This document shows positions 5,133 to 8,063 of a stretch of 8,063 nucleotides of DNA, piece by piece. How positions within the stretch are numbered: position 1 is the stretch's first letter; each line of letters opens with the position of its first letter. A model generated the notes under the pieces. The model was not told the DNA's origin. It did not search any database and was given only the letters and a program-made list of their open reading frames with translations. The position numbers and the translations under genes are program-made. The DNA comes from Verrucomicrobiota bacterium (GTDB lineage: Bacteria; Verrucomicrobiota; Verrucomicrobiia; Opitutales; Opitutaceae): positions 1 through 8,063 of the forward strand of contig JAEZSJ010000156.1 of assembly GCA_023443985.1 (NCBI GenBank). Reading direction: 5' to 3'.

Positions 5133-7937
5133 ATGATCCGAGGAATCCTCAAAGATGCCCGCCGCCGGCTGGTGTTCACGGCCGACATGCCGGTCGCCCA
5201 GCGACTCGCCGCCTGCAAGGCCTTCCTGAAGCACGGGGACGAGGAGATCCTCCGGCGCCACCGCGGCGGCGAGGGCGGCCTCGCGATCGCCCAGACCCGT
5301 GCCGCCGAGGTCGACGCGCTCATCGAGCATCTCTACGAGTTCGCGGCCGCTCGGTGGCGCCGCGCCCACACCGGCGAACTGCCGGTGCCGGTGAGTCTGC
5401 TCGCGCTGGGCGGTTACGGTCGCGGCGAGCTCTGTCCAAAGAGCGACATCGACCTGATGTTCCTCTACCCCTCCGGGGTGAAGCCGGAGGTGCTCAAGCC
5501 CTTCCAGGAGTTTCTCACCCAGGAGCTGCTCTACCTCCTGTGGGACTGCGGGCTGAAGGTCGGGCATTCGTCACGCGCGATCGACGAGGCGTTTGCCGAG
5601 GCGCGGCGCGATATGCAGACCAAGACCGCGTTGCTTGAATCCCGCCTGATCGCGGGCTCGCCGCAGGTCTTCGAGAACTTCCAGGCGGCCTACCGCGCCT
5701 ACTATCAGAAGGAGGATCCGCGCGGCTACATCGCGGCCCGGCTCAAGGACCAGGCGGAACGCCGCGGCAAGAACGGCGGCACCGTCTTCCTCCAGGAGCC
5801 GAACATCAAGAACGGCGTCGGCGGCCTGCGCGACTTCCAGAATACGCTCTGGATGGCCCGCGTGAAGCTCGGCCTCCAGCGCATCGAGGAGCTCAAGGAG
5901 CAGAACTACCTCCGCGAGGAGGAGCTGCGCGACTTCCAGCGCGGCTACGATTTCCTGCTCCGCGCCCGTCACGAGCTCCACTACGTGACGAACCACCCCA
6001 ACGACCTGCTCAACCTCGACAACCAGCCGCGGGTCGCGCTCGGCCTCGGCTACACCGCCGAAAACGTCGTCGAACGCGTCGAGGCCTTCATGCAGGAGTA
6101 CTACCGCCACGCGCAGGCGATCTACCGGATCTCCAAGATCGTCGAAGACCGACTGGCGCTCACGCTCGAGGAGGCGCCCAGCCGTTTCTCGCTGCGGGCG
6201 CTCATCCGCTCCCGCCGCACCGAGCGGCCGAAATCGATCGACGGCTTCATCCTCCGCGGCAACCGCCTCTCCGCCGAACGCACCTCCGTCTTCATCGAGG
6301 ACCCCGAGCGCCTCGTGCGCGTTTTCCGCCACTGCCAGCAGCTCGAGTGCACCCCCGACCTCGACCTCCAGTCCCTCGTGCGCGCCTCCGCGCCGTTGTG
6401 CGGCCCGGCCGTGCTCCGCTCCCCCGGCGCGATCCAGAGCTTCAAGGCCATCCTGCAGGAGGCCGGCCGCGTCCACCCCACGCTCTCGCTCATGCACGAG
6501 CTCGGCATCCTCGGGCGCTTCGTGCCCGAATTTGAGCAGCTCAACTGCCTCGTGCAGCACGAGTTTTACCACCGCTACACCGCCGACATCCACACTCTCA
6601 ACACGATCCGTGAGCTCGACGGCATCTATGCGGCCACCGAGGACATGCAGCGGCGCTATCGCGAAGTCCTCCACCAGTGCGAAGACCACACCCTCCTTTA
6701 TCTCATTCTCCTCCTGCACGATATCGGCAAGGGCACCGGCATCCAGGGTCACGCGGAGTCGGGCGCCCACCTCGCCCGTCCCATCCTCGAGCGGTTCGGG
6801 GTCCCCGCCGAAAGCAGCGAGATCGTTGTCTTTGTCATCCGCCACCACTTGGCGATGGCACGCTTCTGGCAGAAACATGACCTCGACGATCCCGCGACCA
6901 TCGCGCGCTTCGCCGAGATGATGGGTGATGTCGAGAAGCTCCGCTTCCTCTATCTCCACACCTTCTGCGACGCGCGCGGCACCTCGACGGAACTCTGGAA
7001 CAGCTACAAGAACACGCTTCACACCACCCTCTTCGCCCGCACGGCCGAGCGCCTCACCCTCGGCCAGGCCGCCACCGATCTTCGCAACGCCGAACGCAAA
7101 GCCATGCTCCACCGCGACCTCATCGCCCAGAAAGTGCCCGGCGTCAGCGCCGACGAGATCACCGCGCATTTCAACCTCCTCCCCGAGCGCTACTTCGTCC
7201 AGACCGCGCCCGACGAGATCGTGCTGCACATCTCGATGGTCAACAAACTGCTCTCGACCATCACCTCGTCCGAGTCCGTCGGCACCCTGCGCCCGATCAT
7301 CGAATGGAAGGACGACCTCAACCGCTCGTTCACCGTCGCCAACATCGTCACTTGGGACCGCGCCGGCCTGTTCTACCGCCTCGCCGGCGCGTTCAGTGTC
7401 GCCGGCCTGAACATCCTCAGCGCCAAGGTCATCTCCCGCGCCGACCACATCGCCATCGACACCTTCCACATCGTCGAACCCGGGCGCGGCCCCGTCCAGA
7501 ACCAGCACGCGCTCGAGATATTCCGCAAGACCGTCGAGGAGGCGCTCGTGCAGAACAAGGACCTCCTGCCCGACATCCTCGCCCAGGCGAAGAAGGTCCG
7601 CGTCAGCCGCCTGTCGCAGGAGGAACGCCTGCTTCACAGCACCGTGCCGCCCGTCGTCGAGGTCTACCACGAGCTCGACCTCAAGCGCACCATCATCGAG
7701 ATCCAGGCCCAGGACCAGATCGGCCTCCTCTATCGCATCGCCCGCGTGATCTTCGAACACGGCTTCGACATCACCTTCGCGCGCATCAACACCGAGCGGG
7801 GCATCGCGATCGACACCTTCTACGTCGAGAGCACCAACCAGCTCCCCGTCGAGGACCCCGAGCGCCTGCGCGTCCTCCGTGAAGCCATCGCCGCCGTGAT
7901 CGCGCCCGCAGAGGAACCCGCCGCGAAATCGGCCTGA
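5133..7937 (+). CDS. glnD: Bifunctional PII uridylyltransferase / uridylyl-removing enzyme
   Basis: Cytoplasmic nitrogen sensor. It uridylylates PII (GlnB/GlnK) when glutamine is low and removes UMP when glutamine is high, which in turn governs glutamine synthetase adenylylation and nitrogen gene expression in well-studied bacteria. The product is 934 aa (Escherichia coli GlnD is about 890). Domains in order: nucleotidyltransferase with GGYGRGELCPKSDID at 93-107 (G93, G94, D105, D107); a GlnD-type helical linker with KNGVGGLRDFQ near 228-238; an HD domain with H480, H487, HDIGKG at 529-534, H540, H546 and H571/H572; and two C-terminal ACT domains, at about 733-800 (FTVANIVTWDRAGLFYRLAG) and 852-920 (RTIIEIQAQDQIGLLYRIAR), which bind glutamine. 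All parts are present, so both activities are expected. The start is the first possible ATG after an in-frame TGA (5115-5117), but no Shine-Dalgarno precedes it. No PII, ammonium transporter or glutamine synthetase gene lies in the window. Confidence 0.96.
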   Translation: MIRGILKDARRRLVFTADMPVAQRLAACKAFLKHGDEEILRRHRGGEGGLAIAQTRAAEVDALIEHLYEFAAARWRRAHTGELPVPVSLLALGGYGRGELCPKSDIDLMFLYPSGVKPEVLKPFQEFLTQELLYLLWDCGLKVGHSSRAIDEAFAEARRDMQTKTALLESRLIAGSPQVFENFQAAYRAYYQKEDPRGYIAARLKDQAERRGKNGGTVFLQEPNIKNGVGGLRDFQNTLWMARVKLGLQRIEELKEQNYLREEELRDFQRGYDFLLRARHELHYVTNHPNDLLNLDNQPRVALGLGYTAENVVERVEAFMQEYYRHAQAIYRISKIVEDRLALTLEEAPSRFSLRALIRSRRTERPKSIDGFILRGNRLSAERTSVFIEDPERLVRVFRHCQQLECTPDLDLQSLVRASAPLCGPAVLRSPGAIQSFKAILQEAGRVHPTLSLMHELGILGRFVPEFEQLNCLVQHEFYHRYTADIHTLNTIRELDGIYAATEDMQRRYREVLHQCEDHTLLYLILLLHDIGKGTGIQGHAESGAHLARPILERFGVPAESSEIVVFVIRHHLAMARFWQKHDLDDPATIARFAEMMGDVEKLRFLYLHTFCDARGTSTELWNSYKNTLHTTLFARTAERLTLGQAATDLRNAERKAMLHRDLIAQKVPGVSADEITAHFNLLPERYFVQTAPDEIVLHISMVNKLLSTITSSESVGTLRPIIEWKDDLNRSFTVANIVTWDRAGLFYRLAGAFSVAGLNILSAKVISRADHIAIDTFHIVEPGRGPVQNQHALEIFRKTVEEALVQNKDLLPDILAQAKKVRVSRLSQEERLLHSTVPPVVEVYHELDLKRTIIEIQAQDQIGLLYRIARVIFEHGFDITFARINTERGIAIDTFYVESTNQLPVEDPERLRVLREAIAAVIAPAEEPAAKSA

Positions 7938-7972
7938 CACCGCCGGGCCGCCCGCCCGCCCCCCTCCCCGCC

Positions 7973-8002
7973 GGCCGCCGCCACCCGGCGGCCTTTTGTT
8001 TT
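7973..8002 (+). terminator. Rho-independent terminator after glnD
   Basis: GGCCGCCG (7973-7980) and CGGCGGCC (7986-7993) form a perfect 8-bp stem with loop CCACC, followed by TTTTGTTTT (7994-8002). It lies 35 nt past the glnD stop and marks the end of its transcript. I see no gene in the remaining bases to the right edge. Confidence 0.8.
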
Positions 8003-8063
8003 CCCCGCACCGGCCCCCGAATCCGCGGTCGACCGCCCCGCGCCTCCCGCCCATCCTCCCGGC

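Noticed and set aside
5571..8054. An 827-codon open frame on the minus strand opposite glnD
   Set aside because: It is antisense to a full-length glnD, is Gly/Glu/Val/Leu/Asp-rich, and runs through the glnD terminator stem. It is explained by GC bias.

Overview
The window reads as an ordinary chromosomal stretch of a high-GC bacterium. It holds three conserved housekeeping genes: valS (minus strand, 3' end cut by the left window edge), acs (plus) and glnD (plus). The high GC, the strong G/C preference at third codon positions, the character of the three proteins and a palindromic repeat inside valS suggest Verrucomicrobiota, perhaps Opitutaceae. That placement is an inference from memory of protein families. 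There is no rRNA or other marker gene to confirm it.

Layout. Positions 1-2790 (minus) encode valyl-tRNA synthetase, 930 codons without a stop, running off the left edge inside the C-terminal coiled-coil arm. Positions 2791-3047 are the divergent valS/acs intergenic region, with a strong hairpin in the valS leader and a C-rich, G-poor acs leader. Positions 3048-4949 encode acetyl-CoA synthetase, preceded by a good Shine-Dalgarno. Positions 4950-5132 hold a foldable segment closed by an 8-bp inverted repeat, a rho-independent terminator and a 12-bp palindrome just before glnD. Positions 5133-7937 encode the bifunctional PII uridylyltransferase/uridylyl-removing enzyme GlnD, followed by a terminator at 7973-8002.

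The genes do not form one operon. valS is divergent from the other two, and a terminator separates acs from glnD. The roles are independent: translation (Val-tRNA charging), carbon entry (acetate to acetyl-CoA) and nitrogen sensing (glutamine-responsive modification of PII).

No novel multi-gene system, mobile element with a transposase, CRISPR array, tRNA or rRNA is visible. Two things most deserve a second look. One is an Ala/Ser/Pro-rich, palindrome-containing segment inserted in frame in valS (about 510-612), which looks like a dispersed repeat that has become coding. The other is the structured 4951-5025 segment, which could be a 3'-UTR structure, a small RNA or a dispersed palindromic repeat.
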